A stretch of 11,854 nt of DNA from JAAYJM01 sp964499465 (GCA_964499465.1 CAZCLJ010000136.1:1-11854); one strand, 5' to 3'; positions 1 through 8,113 are shown, counted from the stretch's first letter. Numbers and translations are program-made. Notes: generated from the sequence alone by a model not told the origin.

Positions 1-2
1 TA

Positions 3-12
3 TATTTGTAAC
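3..12 (-). repeat. GTTACAAATA box, inverted, left-edge REP-like unit
   Basis: On the minus strand this reads GTTACAAATA, the same decamer that precedes the hairpins at 126-143 and 789-802. Here the hairpin expected next to it would lie off the left edge of the window, so this is probably the end of a truncated unit. It is in inverted orientation to the unit at 114-143. Confidence 0.45.
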
Positions 13-35
13 AAGAATAACCCTTGACTATGCTT

Positions 36-90
36 ATCCCGTAGGGATTATATATTAAAAAAGCTCTTATATATTTAATTCCTACGGAAT
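36..90. repeat. Nested palindrome pair (ATCCCGTAGGGAT / ATTCCTACGGAAT)
   Basis: Two short palindromes, 36-48 (ATCCC, loop GTA, GGGAT) and 78-90 (ATTCC, loop TAC, GGAAT), are also near reverse complements of each other. Together with the TATATAT stretches between them they can fold into one longer hairpin (36-55 against about 69-90). This two-headed layout resembles paired REP sequences. It is probably a diverged pair from the family seen at 126-143, 741-751 and 789-802. Confidence 0.55.
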
Positions 91-113
91 AAAAAGGCAT
101 TAAAAAATGAATG

Positions 114-143
114 GTTACAAATATTTTATCCCTAACGGGATAA
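114..143 (+). repeat. REP-like unit: GTTACAAATA box plus hairpin
   Basis: The decamer GTTACAAATA (114-123) is followed by a hairpin with a 7-bp stem, TTATCCC (126-132) against GGGATAA (137-143), loop TAAC. The same order of box then hairpin occurs at 776-802, so this is a dispersed repeat and not a chance palindrome. Such units are typical of REP/RAYT-type repeats. No transposase is present in the window, so that assignment is inference. Confidence 0.6.
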
Positions 144-251
144 GTAGAATAGCAGCACGTTTTAAAGATGTGTATAATCGTTAGCCTTGAAAAAGTGGGG
201 TATAAGAGATTTCTTAGTGCTGTTCTGTATTTCATTGGATTTATAAAAAAG

Positions 252-306
252 ATGTCATTGGCAACTCCCTTATAAAAGAGGACCTTTATTTAAATGGAGA
301 TGACAT
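252..306. repeat. Weak inverted repeat bounded by ATGTCAT/ATGACAT
   Basis: ATGTCAT at 252-258 is the exact reverse complement of ATGACAT at 300-306. The interior does not pair well. The bounding heptamer resembles the ends of the stronger palindrome at 565-647 (ATGTCATT and AATGACA), so this may be a decayed or minimal relative of it. A 7-bp match in AT-rich DNA could also be chance. Confidence 0.25.
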
Positions 307-338
307 ATTCTTATTAAATATTTGTGTGAAAGAAAATT

Positions 339-523
339 TAAAATAAGGTAATAAGGTTTATTGATTTTTGGTGCTTTTTTGCTACTAAGGTTTTCAAAAA
401 AATAAGGTTTTTAATTTTTTAGCAAAAATCATTCTTTAACAATGAAAATGTAAACCTTATTTTAATAATAAACCTTAGTAGAAAAATATTAACCAGTTGA
501 ATAAACCTTATTAGCTTATTTTA
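339..523. mobile_element. MITE-like 185-bp imperfect palindrome
   Basis: Three collinear blocks pair across the element: 339-362 with 500-523 (23 of 24 bases, single mismatch at 348/514), 382-393 with 470-481 (12 of 12) and 399-410 with 452-463 (12 of 12), leaving a central loop of about 41 bases (411-451). The arms are built from repeated AATAAGGTTT or CTAAGGTTT boxes. There is no coding capacity. The outermost bases are TA on both sides, compatible with (but not proof of) a TA target duplication. It could be a miniature inverted-repeat element or a large structured RNA or DNA element; no related transposase is in the window. Confidence 0.55.
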
Positions 524-564
524 CATAGATTTAATAGATATAGTATTGAAATATTTATTATGGA

Positions 565-647
565 TGTCATTGGTAAACGAAGTGAGGAATCTCACAACTC
601 ATTATTTCCACAGAACTTGAGATTTCTCACTTCGTTTCGAAATGACA
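565..647. repeat. Long interrupted palindrome, TGTCATT...AATGACA type
   Basis: The left arm (565-594, TGTCATT then AACGAAGTGAG then AATCTCA) is complementary to the right arm (618-647, TGAGATT then CTCACTTCGTT then AATGACA) with a few mismatches, around a loop of about 23 bases (595-617). It is more GC-rich than its surroundings. The TGTCATT...CGAAG...AATCTC layout resembles a widespread intergenic repeat in environmental bacterial genomes, from general recollection and not a search. No coding capacity. Confidence 0.6.
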
Positions 648-740
648 CATTTTCTGTATAATTTGCGCTATTGTTTTTTTCGAAGCAAATCTCCTAGATC
701 CTTTATTTTCGTTATTGGTGCTGGAGTTCTGATTATATAA

Positions 741-751
741 TCCCTACGGGA
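741..751. repeat. Short REP palindrome TCCCTACGGGA
   Basis: TCCC, loop TAC, GGGA. It matches the core of the hairpins at 36-48, 126-143 and 789-802. No GTTACAAATA box is directly upstream, but one lies 24 bases downstream at 776, so 741-802 may be a two-unit cluster. Confidence 0.5.
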
Positions 752-775
752 CAAGCGCTGTCAAAAGTTATTTTT

Positions 776-802
776 GTTACAAATAAAAATCCCTAATGGG
801 AT
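776..802 (+). repeat. REP-like unit: GTTACAAATA box plus hairpin
   Basis: GTTACAAATA (776-785) is followed by a hairpin ATCCC (789-793), loop TAAT, GGGAT (798-802). Apart from one base of spacer length and one loop base it repeats the unit at 114-141. Two such copies 660 bases apart bracket the gene-free region. Confidence 0.6.
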
Positions 803-808
803 ATTTTT
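785..808 (-). terminator. Possible terminator of the kinase gene
   Basis: Read on the minus strand, about 65 bases past the kinase stop codon, this is an A-run, a hairpin ATCCC-ATTA-GGGAT, and then TTTTTATTT. The stem can extend through the flanking A and T runs with one mismatch. It is the same palindrome as the REP-like unit at 776-802, so a repeat may have been co-opted as a terminator. The GC core is only 3 bp, so efficiency is doubtful. Confidence 0.35.
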
Positions 809-819
809 TATCAATAAGC

Positions 820-863
820 AAATAAACAAGTAAACAAATAAATAAACAAATAACCAAATAAAC
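820..863. repeat. Octamer tandem array, AAATAAAC
   Basis: Five copies of AAATAAAC or one-base variants (820-827, 828-835, 840-847, 848-855, 856-863) with a 4-base interruption AAAT at 836-839. The array lies immediately downstream of the kinase stop codon and abuts the heptamer array at 865-885. No function is visible; it is a typical slippage-prone microsatellite. Confidence 0.6.
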
Positions 864-864
864 A

Positions 865-885
865 ATTATCAATTATCAATTATCA
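865..885. repeat. Heptamer tandem repeat ATTATCA x3 across a stop codon
   Basis: Three exact copies, 865-871, 872-878 and 879-885. The minus-strand stop codon TGA of the kinase (869-871) lies in the first copy and the last residues (IIDN) in the others. Since 7 is not a multiple of 3, loss of a unit would change the frame at the stop codon. Confidence 0.7.
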
Positions 886-3800
886 ATTGATTAAGTTCTT
901 TTTGTAAATTTTGCCATTCACTAAGCATTTTGTCGCAAATAAAATTGATTTTGTTCGGTTCAGAATCAACAATTTTTTCAAGTAGTTTTGCTAATTCTGA
1001 TAGGCGATTGAAACATACATTTAAAGCAATTCCCTTTATTTTATGAGCATCTTTTTTAATTAAATCGATATTATTTTCGTAAATATGTTTACTAAGTATT
1101 TCTAAGTTTTCCGGTAAAGTCAAGATAACAGAATTAACTAACTCATTTAGAAGAACAAAATCATTGTCAATTCTAGTTAAAAGTGCATTTCTGTCGAATG
1201 TAAGATTGTTATTAATAATATCATTAATTGAACGAATCAATGTATCGGACTTTTCGTCAAAGCATATATATTTTTCAAAAACTTTATAAAGTGAAGCTCT
1301 GTCAACTGGTTTAGTTAAAAAGTCGTCCATTCCAGCTTGAATACATTTTTCTTTTTCTTCTTTAGTAGCTCCGGCTGTAAGAGCAATTATCGGGATATGA
1401 GAATCGGTATTAATTTCTTTTTTCCTAATGAATTCTGTTGCTTCAGTTCCGTCCATTTCTGGCATTTGAACATCCATTAAGATAATATCTGCTCTATTAT
1501 TCTGATATTTTTCAATAACTTCTAATCCATTTTTTGCTTCTATTAAAACAGTATCAGGAATTATTCCCTGAATCATAGCTTTGATAAGCATCATATTCAT
1601 CTGAACATCTTCAGCGATTAGAATAGTTGGTTTAATTGAAGATGCAATAATACTTTGCTCGGGTTCTATTTTTGAGCTATCGCTTAAATCAATTTTATTA
1701 TCAGAAAGGTAGTTATTATCTTTAATATTCATAATGAAATGGAATAATTCCAGAGCTTTTACCGGCTTGATTAACGTGTATTTGACCCCCAATTCCTTGG
1801 CTTTTTCATTTAAACGCTCATCATCAGCAGAACTATGCAGAATAATAATGGGAATTTTATTTATATTTAATTTTTCTTTAATAAAAATGATAGTATCAAT
1901 TCCATCAAGAATTGGCATATGATAATCAACAATCATAATATCGAAATTATCTGATTTTTCAAGAATATTGATTGCATTAAGCCCACTATCACAGGCGACA
2001 GATTCTACGTTCCAACTTTTGAAATTTTCTGTAAGAATTTCTCTGTTTTTTTGATTATCGTCAATAATTAAAACTCTATTAATATTAATCAGGTTGGAAT
2101 AATCAAGCTGTTTTCCATATTCATACTCAGTGCTAAAAGAAAAGAAGAAAGAAGTACCTTTTCCGACTTCACTTTCCAAGCTAATTTTACCGCCCATTTT
2201 TTCTGCAAGTAAATTTGAAATAATTAATCCAAGTCCTGTTCCGCCGTATTTACGAGTAGTAGAGGTATCAGCTTGGGAAAATGCTTTAAATAGTTTGTTC
2301 TGTTGGTTTAAGCTAATACCGATACCAGTATCATTAACAAAAAAAGTATATTCTCCTGTACCGTTGTTGATAGGAGAAAAGACAACTTTTAGCTCAACCT
2401 CTCCTTTTTCAGTGAATTTTACAGCATTGCTAAGTAAATTAACTAAAATTTGTTTAAGGCGGATTGGGTCAACAACAGCAAAGCGTGGTATATTTGGATG
2501 AATATTAAGAAGCAGCTCCAAATCTTTAGTTGCTGCCTGATATTTAATTATGTCAGAAGCTTGTTCGGTAAGTTCAATTATATCAGTTCTGATTTTTTCA
2601 AGTTCAAGTTTACCTGCTTCAATTTTAGAGAAGTCTAAAATATCGTTAATAATACCAAGGAGTGAATTAGCAGAAATATAAGCATTTTCAAGGTATTTTT
2701 GTTGAGTTGAGTTCATTTGAGTATTTCTGAGCAGTTCAGTAAAACCAATCACACCATTGAGAGGAGTTCGGATTTCATGGCTCATATTAGCTAAAAATTC
2801 AGATTTTGCTTTATTAGCTGTTTCGGCTTGTTCTTTTGCTTTAAGCATTTCCAATTCTAATTTATTTTTTTGCAAAGCATCACCAATAATATTACTTAAA
2901 ACCTGTAGCAATTCTATTTGTTCGTCAGTAAATTCTTTTGAACTAACAACATTATCAAAACCTAAGTAACCAATGAAATGCTCATATCTGACTATTGGCA
3001 AACAAAGTATTGCTTTAGTCTTTTGCATATTAAGAAATTTAATTTCTTTTTCTGAAGTTTCTGGTAATAAATTAATATCGGGTAAATAAAACAAAAGTCG
3101 GTTGCTAACTACGTGAGAAATCATTGGAACATCATGAATATATATTTCATGGAATAAATCTTTTGTTGGTTCAATATTTTCATCTACCCATTCATAATTA
3201 GTAATTAAATAGTTACAATCATCTGAAATTTCTAAAATATATGCTCTGTCAACATTTAAAAATATTCCTATTTTTTTTAACATTTCATTAATTTTTTCTT
3301 CAATATTATTAATACTTGTGTTAATAAAATCTGAAGAAATTTCAGCAATAATTCTTTGGAAAGTGCTTTGCTTTGTTATTCTTTCTTCTGCCAGCTTCCG
3401 CTCTGTAATATCAGTTGAAACAGTCAAGACAGCTGGTTTATCAGAGCCGGGATGTTTATAAGGAATTTTTACCGTTTGGTACCAGCCCAGTTCATTGTTT
3501 TTTCTTAAAATCTGCTCTTCTTTGATGAACATCATTTCATTGCTATTAATCACTTCTAAATCAATAAGTTTATGATTTAATAAATCAAAATCAAGGAATT
3601 CGCTATCTTTTTTCCCAATTATTTGATTTGGTTCAAAACCGAGTAAATCAGAAAGTGCTTTATTGATAATTAAATATCTTCCATCAACATCTTTAGCAAA
3701 AATGAAACTTGGCACTAAATCTATAATTTGCCTTAGCTGTATGGTGGTTTGTCTGATTTTTTCTTCTGCTAATTTTCGTTCATTAACATCATTAATCATA

Positions 3801-6800
3801 GAAACTAAATAAAGGATATTATCGTTTTCATCAAAAACCGGTGCAACAGAAACATCGCACCAAACAATGTTTCCATCTTTTCTCAGGTATCTTTTCTCAA
3901 ATCTGTATTTATCAATTTCTTTACTTTTCACTTTGTTAAAATTTTCAAGAGTTTTTTCAAGGTCATCTTGATAAGTTAATTCAATATTTGATTTACGCAT
4001 TAATTCAATTATTGAATAACCGAGGTACTCAGCCCACCATTCATTGAACATATAATAGTTACCTTCTATGTCAGAAAGAGTAATGCCAATATTTGCAGTG
4101 TCAATAATCGTTTTTAATTTTTGTTCACTATTTTGGAGAGCGATTTCTGCTTGTTTCCTTTGAGTAATATCCTGGAAAAAGCCATCCCAAATTGAAGAAC
4201 CATCAGCTTGAAATTCGGGAATTGCCTGAAATTCAATCCAGAGAACTTCATCATTTGTAATGAATTGACATTGATAATTAAAAGGTTTGAATTCATTTGA
4301 GCATTTCATAAAATAATCGAAGAAATCAATCAAATCATTTTCCGGCATTAATTTCATTAGCTTGTAAGCATCTTTTAAAATTGGCTCTGGCTTGATACCT
4401 ATTACCTTTTCGACTAAATTACTAATGTAAGTAATACTAAATGTTCCTTCCGGATGCCAGTAGAATTGGAATACTACAGCCGGAGAATTTTCAGCTAATC
4501 TTTTAAACCGACGTTCACTTTCTTTTAAAGCTTCTTCAGTCAATTTCCTTTCGTTAATATCTATAATAAAATTTAGAGTTGCTGGCTCATCGTTCCACTT
4601 ATATAAAACACCACTCATTTCTACCCAAATTGGAGAGCCGTCTTTCTTTTTGAGCCGAAATTGGTAATATTTCGGGGCATCTCCACCAGTTAAACGCTTT
4701 TTATAATTTGTAAGAACTAAATCCCTGTCTTCATCATAAATAAATTCAATGAAATTAATTGTTAAAATCTCATTAATTGAATAGCCAAGCAAATCTGCCA
4801 AAGTGTTATTAGAGAAGACGAGTTTTGTGCCTTGCACAACAACAATTGCTTCCTGAGAAGTTTCAATAAGAATTCTGTATCGTTCTTCACTATCTTTTAA
4901 TGCTTTTTCAGCTAATTTTCTTTCAGTAATATCAAGGAAAAAACCATCCCATAAAGATGAGCCATCACTTAGAAATTCTGGAGTAGATTGAATTTCTGCC
5001 CAGCGGTATTGCTCATTCTTAAGGAATCTGCATTGCATTTGGAATTTTGACTTCTTTTGCGATGCACCACTTAATTTTTTAAATAATAAATTTAATTCGT
5101 GCTTTGGAATTAATCCTAATAAATTCATAGAATCTTGATAAATTTCCTCAGCTTTTACGCCTACCATTTCTTCAACAAGATTGCTTATATATGGAATTTT
5201 AAATGTGCCGTCTGGATTAAACAAAAACTGAAATACAACAGCCGGTGAGTTTTCAGAAAGCCGCTTGTACCTTAGTTCACTTTCTTTAAGAGCTTCTTCT
5301 GCGAGTTTCTTTTCATTAATATCAGTAATGAAATTTAGAGTAGCCGGCTTATTATTCCATTTGTATTGAATTGCATTGACTTCTACCCAAAGTATAGTTC
5401 CATCTTTTCTCCTAATTCTGAAAGGATATCTTTTAGGAGCTTCTTTCCCGGCAATTCTCAATGCATAGTTTTCACTGACAAAACTCTTATCTTCATCATA
5501 AATAAAATTACTGAAATGTGCTGATAATAGTTCTTCTGAAGAATAACCAACAATCTCTAATGAAGTGGGATTAAAAAATACTATTTTCTCATTCTGAATA
5601 ACAATAATAGCTTCCTGAGAAGTTTCAATTAGAATTCTATATCTTTCTTCACTTTCCTGAAGAGCGGCTTCAGCATTTTTCCTTTGAGTTATATCACGTG
5701 CAACGCCGTGAATACCGATAATATTTCCGTTTTCATCTATATAGGGAAGAGCGTTTAATTCTGCCCAAATCCAGGAACCATCTTTACAAATTTGTTCTAA
5801 TTCAAAACTAATAACAGATGGTTCAGTTCTTAAAAAAGCTTCATTAGAACGTCTTGTTAAAATATTTTTTATTACATCTTTTGCTTCTGGTTTTAACCAT
5901 TTCCATATTTCTGTTCCAACCACTTCACTTTGAGAAAAACCACGAATTCTTTCATCGGCTTGGCTAATATATGTAAACTTATAATCTAAATCTAAATTCC
6001 AGATAACATCAGTAGCATTTTCCGTTAAAAATCTATACTTCTCTTCACTTTTTCGCAGTGCATCTTCTGCAATTTTTCTTTCTGTAAAATCAGTAGCATT
6101 TCCTACGTAATTAACAATATTTTTTTCTTTATCATAGACTGGAAAAATGTTTGAGCGGTGCCAACGAATTGAACCATCTTTATGAAATACTCTGTACTCA
6201 ACTGCTGGCTGTATTGTTTTAGATTGATTTGTTTGAATGAGAAGCGTTTCACAAATATGTAAGTCTTCTTCATGAACAAATAATTTGAAATGCTTGCCGA
6301 CGACCTCATCTGTATTATGCCCTAATATTAATTTCCAGCTTGGTGAAACATAAGTAAAAATACCATCTTGATTTAAAGTATATATTAAATTTAAACTATT
6401 TTCAATAAGGGAACGATACTTTTCTTCACTTGCCTGAAGAGCTTCTTCAGTTAATTTTCTTTCAGTAATATCGTCAGCAAAACCTTCAATCCAATTATTA
6501 ACAAAATCACCTTTGCCGGATATTCTCAACCAAATAATAGAATTATCGTTTTTTTTGTACCGTATTTCTAAATCTTGAAATTCGTTTTCTGAAAGTAACA
6601 ACTGCAGAATTTTATTCCTATCGTTGATATCTGCATAGCTATCTGCAAGATAAAATGGTTTTTGCAGTATTTCATATCTGTTTTTGAAACCGAGAAACTT
6701 TGCGAATGTGTTATTGGCTTCTAATATTAACCCAGATGTTAACTCAGTTCTATAAAGTCCTATTCGTGTATTTAGAAAAATTTGTTTGTATTTTTCTTCG

Positions 6801-8107
6801 CTCTGTTTTATTATTTCTTCTGCTTTTTTTCGTTCCGAGATATCACGTGAACTGCCAAAAATCAAAATTTTATTTGTTTTTTCATCAAAAGAATAAAAAG
6901 ATTTAGTTTCAGACCAAACTAAAGTACCATCTTTTCTGATATGTTCAAATTCGTGAGTATATGTAGTTCGTTCGCCATTTAAAAATTTTTTTATTAAAGC
7001 CGGGATTTCAACTAAAACAAATTCATAAGTTTTTGGTGATAGGAATATCTTTAAAGACATATTTAATACTTCTTCTGTTGAATAACCAAGAAACTTTTCG
7101 ATTGCAGGAGAAACATAAGTAAATCTATAATCATCAGAATCTAAAATCCAAATAACATCGCTTGAATTATCAGCAACAAGACGGTATTGATTTTCTTTTT
7201 CTGCAATTAATTCTTTCATCTTTAAAGATTCACTAATATCTTCCAAGGTTTCAATTACTGCCGAAACATTATTATTATTATCAAATAATGGACTGATTAT
7301 TATGTTAAATGTTTTTTCACCAGTTTCTGTATTTATTAACCTTATAGATTGATGAGTCTTTTTTTCTTGAAATACCTGATTTATTTTACAATCTTCACAT
7401 ATTTTGCTATTTTGTTTAGATGAAAAATAATCAAAGCAATATTTGTTATTATCAGAATTTAAATTAGGAAACCATTTTGTAATTGTTTCATTTATTTCTA
7501 ATACTTTCATTTCAGGAGAAATTAGAATTACTCCTAAAGTTAAATTATTGAATAAACTTTCATATTTTTCTTTATTTTTGATTAGTTCATTTTCTATAAA
7601 AGCTTTACGTCTGTGGGTGATATATAGAAAAACTGTAACAGTAAAAAAAGTAATAAAAAAAACAATCATATACTGAGGTGAAAAATGCACAGGAACAGTT
7701 CCATAAAGTCCCATTATAAAAATTGTGATTAAAGCTAAGAAAAAAAGCGAAGTAATTCTTGTGGCTGTTTTATAATTATAAAATTGATAAATGATAAAAA
7801 GTAAAACGAAAGTCCATATTAATCCAGCTCCCTGAGTGCCTCCCTGATAATACAAATAAAGCGTAAGAACTGAAAATGCAATTATAAAACTATTTATCCA
7901 TATATTGATATTCTTTGTATTTATATAATAAACAAATGCAATTATAGCTAATGCAAGTGCAAAAGAAGTAATTTTTGCATTTAAATAATTCTCGTTAATT
8001 ATATATAATACTATCATAAAAGTGCAAACTGTTACCATCAATAAAGTAATAACATTTACCATTCTATTGTTTGTATCTTTATCTTTTACCTGCTTAAGAA
8101 TTTCCAT
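869..8107 (-). CDS. Giant membrane multi-PAS hybrid histidine kinase with REC-REC-HPt
   Basis: This is a sensor kinase of 2412 residues. About six membrane helices lie within residues 17-165. Eleven PAS domains follow, most closed by a D-I-T/N-E-R-K type PAC ending: about 181-300, 305-427, 436-552, 561-679, 688-809, 820-934, 944-1064, 1074-1188, 1198-1318, 1328-1446 and 1455-1571. Next come a GAF domain (about 1580-1745), HisKA with H1777 in SHEIRTPLNG, and HATPase_c (N-box N1890/N1894, DTGIG at 1926-1930, GGTGLG at 1955-1960). Receiver 1 has D2016, D2017, D2061 and K2114. Receiver 2 has E2166, D2167, D2212 and K2266. The C-terminal HPt has H2355 in AHKIKG. All phosphotransfer residues are present, so a full His-Asp-His relay is likely at the inner membrane. 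There is no output domain and no adjacent regulator, so the partner is unknown. The ligand is also unknown. PAS6-7 and PAS8-9 are a tandem duplication. An AGAAGG ribosome binding site supports the ATG start at 8107. Confidence 0.93.
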   Translation of the reverse strand: MEILKQVKDKDTNNRMVNVITLLMVTVCTFMIVLYIINENYLNAKITSFALALAIIAFVYYINTKNINIWINSFIIAFSVLTLYLYYQGGTQGAGLIWTFVLLFIIYQFYNYKTATRITSLFFLALITIFIMGLYGTVPVHFSPQYMIVFFITFFTVTVFLYITHRRKAFIENELIKNKEKYESLFNNLTLGVILISPEMKVLEINETITKWFPNLNSDNNKYCFDYFSSKQNSKICEDCKINQVFQEKKTHQSIRLINTETGEKTFNIIISPLFDNNNNVSAVIETLEDISESLKMKELIAEKENQYRLVADNSSDVIWILDSDDYRFTYVSPAIEKFLGYSTEEVLNMSLKIFLSPKTYEFVLVEIPALIKKFLNGERTTYTHEFEHIRKDGTLVWSETKSFYSFDEKTNKILIFGSSRDISERKKAEEIIKQSEEKYKQIFLNTRIGLYRTELTSGLILEANNTFAKFLGFKNRYEILQKPFYLADSYADINDRNKILQLLLSENEFQDLEIRYKKNDNSIIWLRISGKGDFVNNWIEGFADDITERKLTEEALQASEEKYRSLIENSLNLIYTLNQDGIFTYVSPSWKLILGHNTDEVVGKHFKLFVHEEDLHICETLLIQTNQSKTIQPAVEYRVFHKDGSIRWHRSNIFPVYDKEKNIVNYVGNATDFTERKIAEDALRKSEEKYRFLTENATDVIWNLDLDYKFTYISQADERIRGFSQSEVVGTEIWKWLKPEAKDVIKNILTRRSNEAFLRTEPSVISFELEQICKDGSWIWAELNALPYIDENGNIIGIHGVARDITQRKNAEAALQESEERYRILIETSQEAIIVIQNEKIVFFNPTSLEIVGYSSEELLSAHFSNFIYDEDKSFVSENYALRIAGKEAPKRYPFRIRRKDGTILWVEVNAIQYKWNNKPATLNFITDINEKKLAEEALKESELRYKRLSENSPAVVFQFLFNPDGTFKIPYISNLVEEMVGVKAEEIYQDSMNLLGLIPKHELNLLFKKLSGASQKKSKFQMQCRFLKNEQYRWAEIQSTPEFLSDGSSLWDGFFLDITERKLAEKALKDSEERYRILIETSQEAIVVVQGTKLVFSNNTLADLLGYSINEILTINFIEFIYDEDRDLVLTNYKKRLTGGDAPKYYQFRLKKKDGSPIWVEMSGVLYKWNDEPATLNFIIDINERKLTEEALKESERRFKRLAENSPAVVFQFYWHPEGTFSITYISNLVEKVIGIKPEPILKDAYKLMKLMPENDLIDFFDYFMKCSNEFKPFNYQCQFITNDEVLWIEFQAIPEFQADGSSIWDGFFQDITQRKQAEIALQNSEQKLKTIIDTANIGITLSDIEGNYYMFNEWWAEYLGYSIIELMRKSNIELTYQDDLEKTLENFNKVKSKEIDKYRFEKRYLRKDGNIVWCDVSVAPVFDENDNILYLVSMINDVNERKLAEEKIRQTTIQLRQIIDLVPSFIFAKDVDGRYLIINKALSDLLGFEPNQIIGKKDSEFLDFDLLNHKLIDLEVINSNEMMFIKEEQILRKNNELGWYQTVKIPYKHPGSDKPAVLTVSTDITERKLAEERITKQSTFQRIIAEISSDFINTSINNIEEKINEMLKKIGIFLNVDRAYILEISDDCNYLITNYEWVDENIEPTKDLFHEIYIHDVPMISHVVSNRLLFYLPDINLLPETSEKEIKFLNMQKTKAILCLPIVRYEHFIGYLGFDNVVSSKEFTDEQIELLQVLSNIIGDALQKNKLELEMLKAKEQAETANKAKSEFLANMSHEIRTPLNGVIGFTELLRNTQMNSTQQKYLENAYISANSLLGIINDILDFSKIEAGKLELEKIRTDIIELTEQASDIIKYQAATKDLELLLNIHPNIPRFAVVDPIRLKQILVNLLSNAVKFTEKGEVELKVVFSPINNGTGEYTFFVNDTGIGISLNQQNKLFKAFSQADTSTTRKYGGTGLGLIISNLLAEKMGGKISLESEVGKGTSFFFSFSTEYEYGKQLDYSNLININRVLIIDDNQKNREILTENFKSWNVESVACDSGLNAINILEKSDNFDIMIVDYHMPILDGIDTIIFIKEKLNINKIPIIILHSSADDERLNEKAKELGVKYTLIKPVKALELFHFIMNIKDNNYLSDNKIDLSDSSKIEPEQSIIASSIKPTILIAEDVQMNMMLIKAMIQGIIPDTVLIEAKNGLEVIEKYQNNRADIILMDVQMPEMDGTEATEFIRKKEINTDSHIPIIALTAGATKEEKEKCIQAGMDDFLTKPVDRASLYKVFEKYICFDEKSDTLIRSINDIINNNLTFDRNALLTRIDNDFVLLNELVNSVILTLPENLEILSKHIYENNIDLIKKDAHKIKGIALNVCFNRLSELAKLLEKIVDSEPNKINFICDKMLSEWQNLQKELNQLIIDN
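4130..5653 (-). repeat. Tandem duplication of a two-PAS module within the kinase
   Basis: Residues 819-1072 (5653-4892) and 1073-1326 (4891-4130) are two copies of a 254-residue PAS-PAS module with the same spacing. By manual alignment PAS6 and PAS8 share about 60% of residues (both begin SEERYRILIETSQEAI), and PAS7 and PAS9 share a little over half (both contain ENSPAVVFQF and YISNLVE, and end near DGSS.WDGFF.DIT). Nucleotide similarity is also visible, for example around 4848-4900 against 5610-5660. The other PAS domains are clearly more divergent. Confidence 0.85.
7388..7438 (-). other. Cysteine cluster in the first PAS domain
   Basis: Residues C224, C237 and C240 form a C-x12-C-x2-C pattern in PAS1, the first sensor domain after the membrane helices. 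Similar Cys-rich PAS domains occur in other large sensor kinases and could bind metal or respond to redox state. That function is inference; nothing in the sequence proves a cofactor. Confidence 0.45.
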
Positions 8108-8113
8108 TTATAA

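Larger units (their letters stand above)
1..868. other. Gene-free, repeat-rich intergenic region
   Basis: No reading frame here looks like a gene on either strand. The region is strongly AT-rich and consists largely of inverted repeats: GTTACAAATA/TCCC-GGGA hairpins at both ends, a long MITE-like palindrome (339-523), a TGTCATT-bounded palindrome (565-647), and short tandem repeats running into the kinase stop codon. Residual stretches (about 144-250, 307-338, 648-730) show nothing I can name. The pattern fits an intergenic sink for small non-autonomous repeats. Confidence 0.75.

Noticed and set aside
153..222. Structured RNA (6S-like) closed by CAGCAC / GTGCTG
   Set aside because: The 6-bp stem is short, the interior does not pair convincingly and no conserved RNA motif is visible.
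2130..2501. Plus-strand open frame of 123 codons inside the kinase (and several of 60-77 codons)
   Set aside because: They lie opposite strongly conserved kinase domains, have no recognisable protein features or ribosome binding sites, and are shadows of the coding strand.
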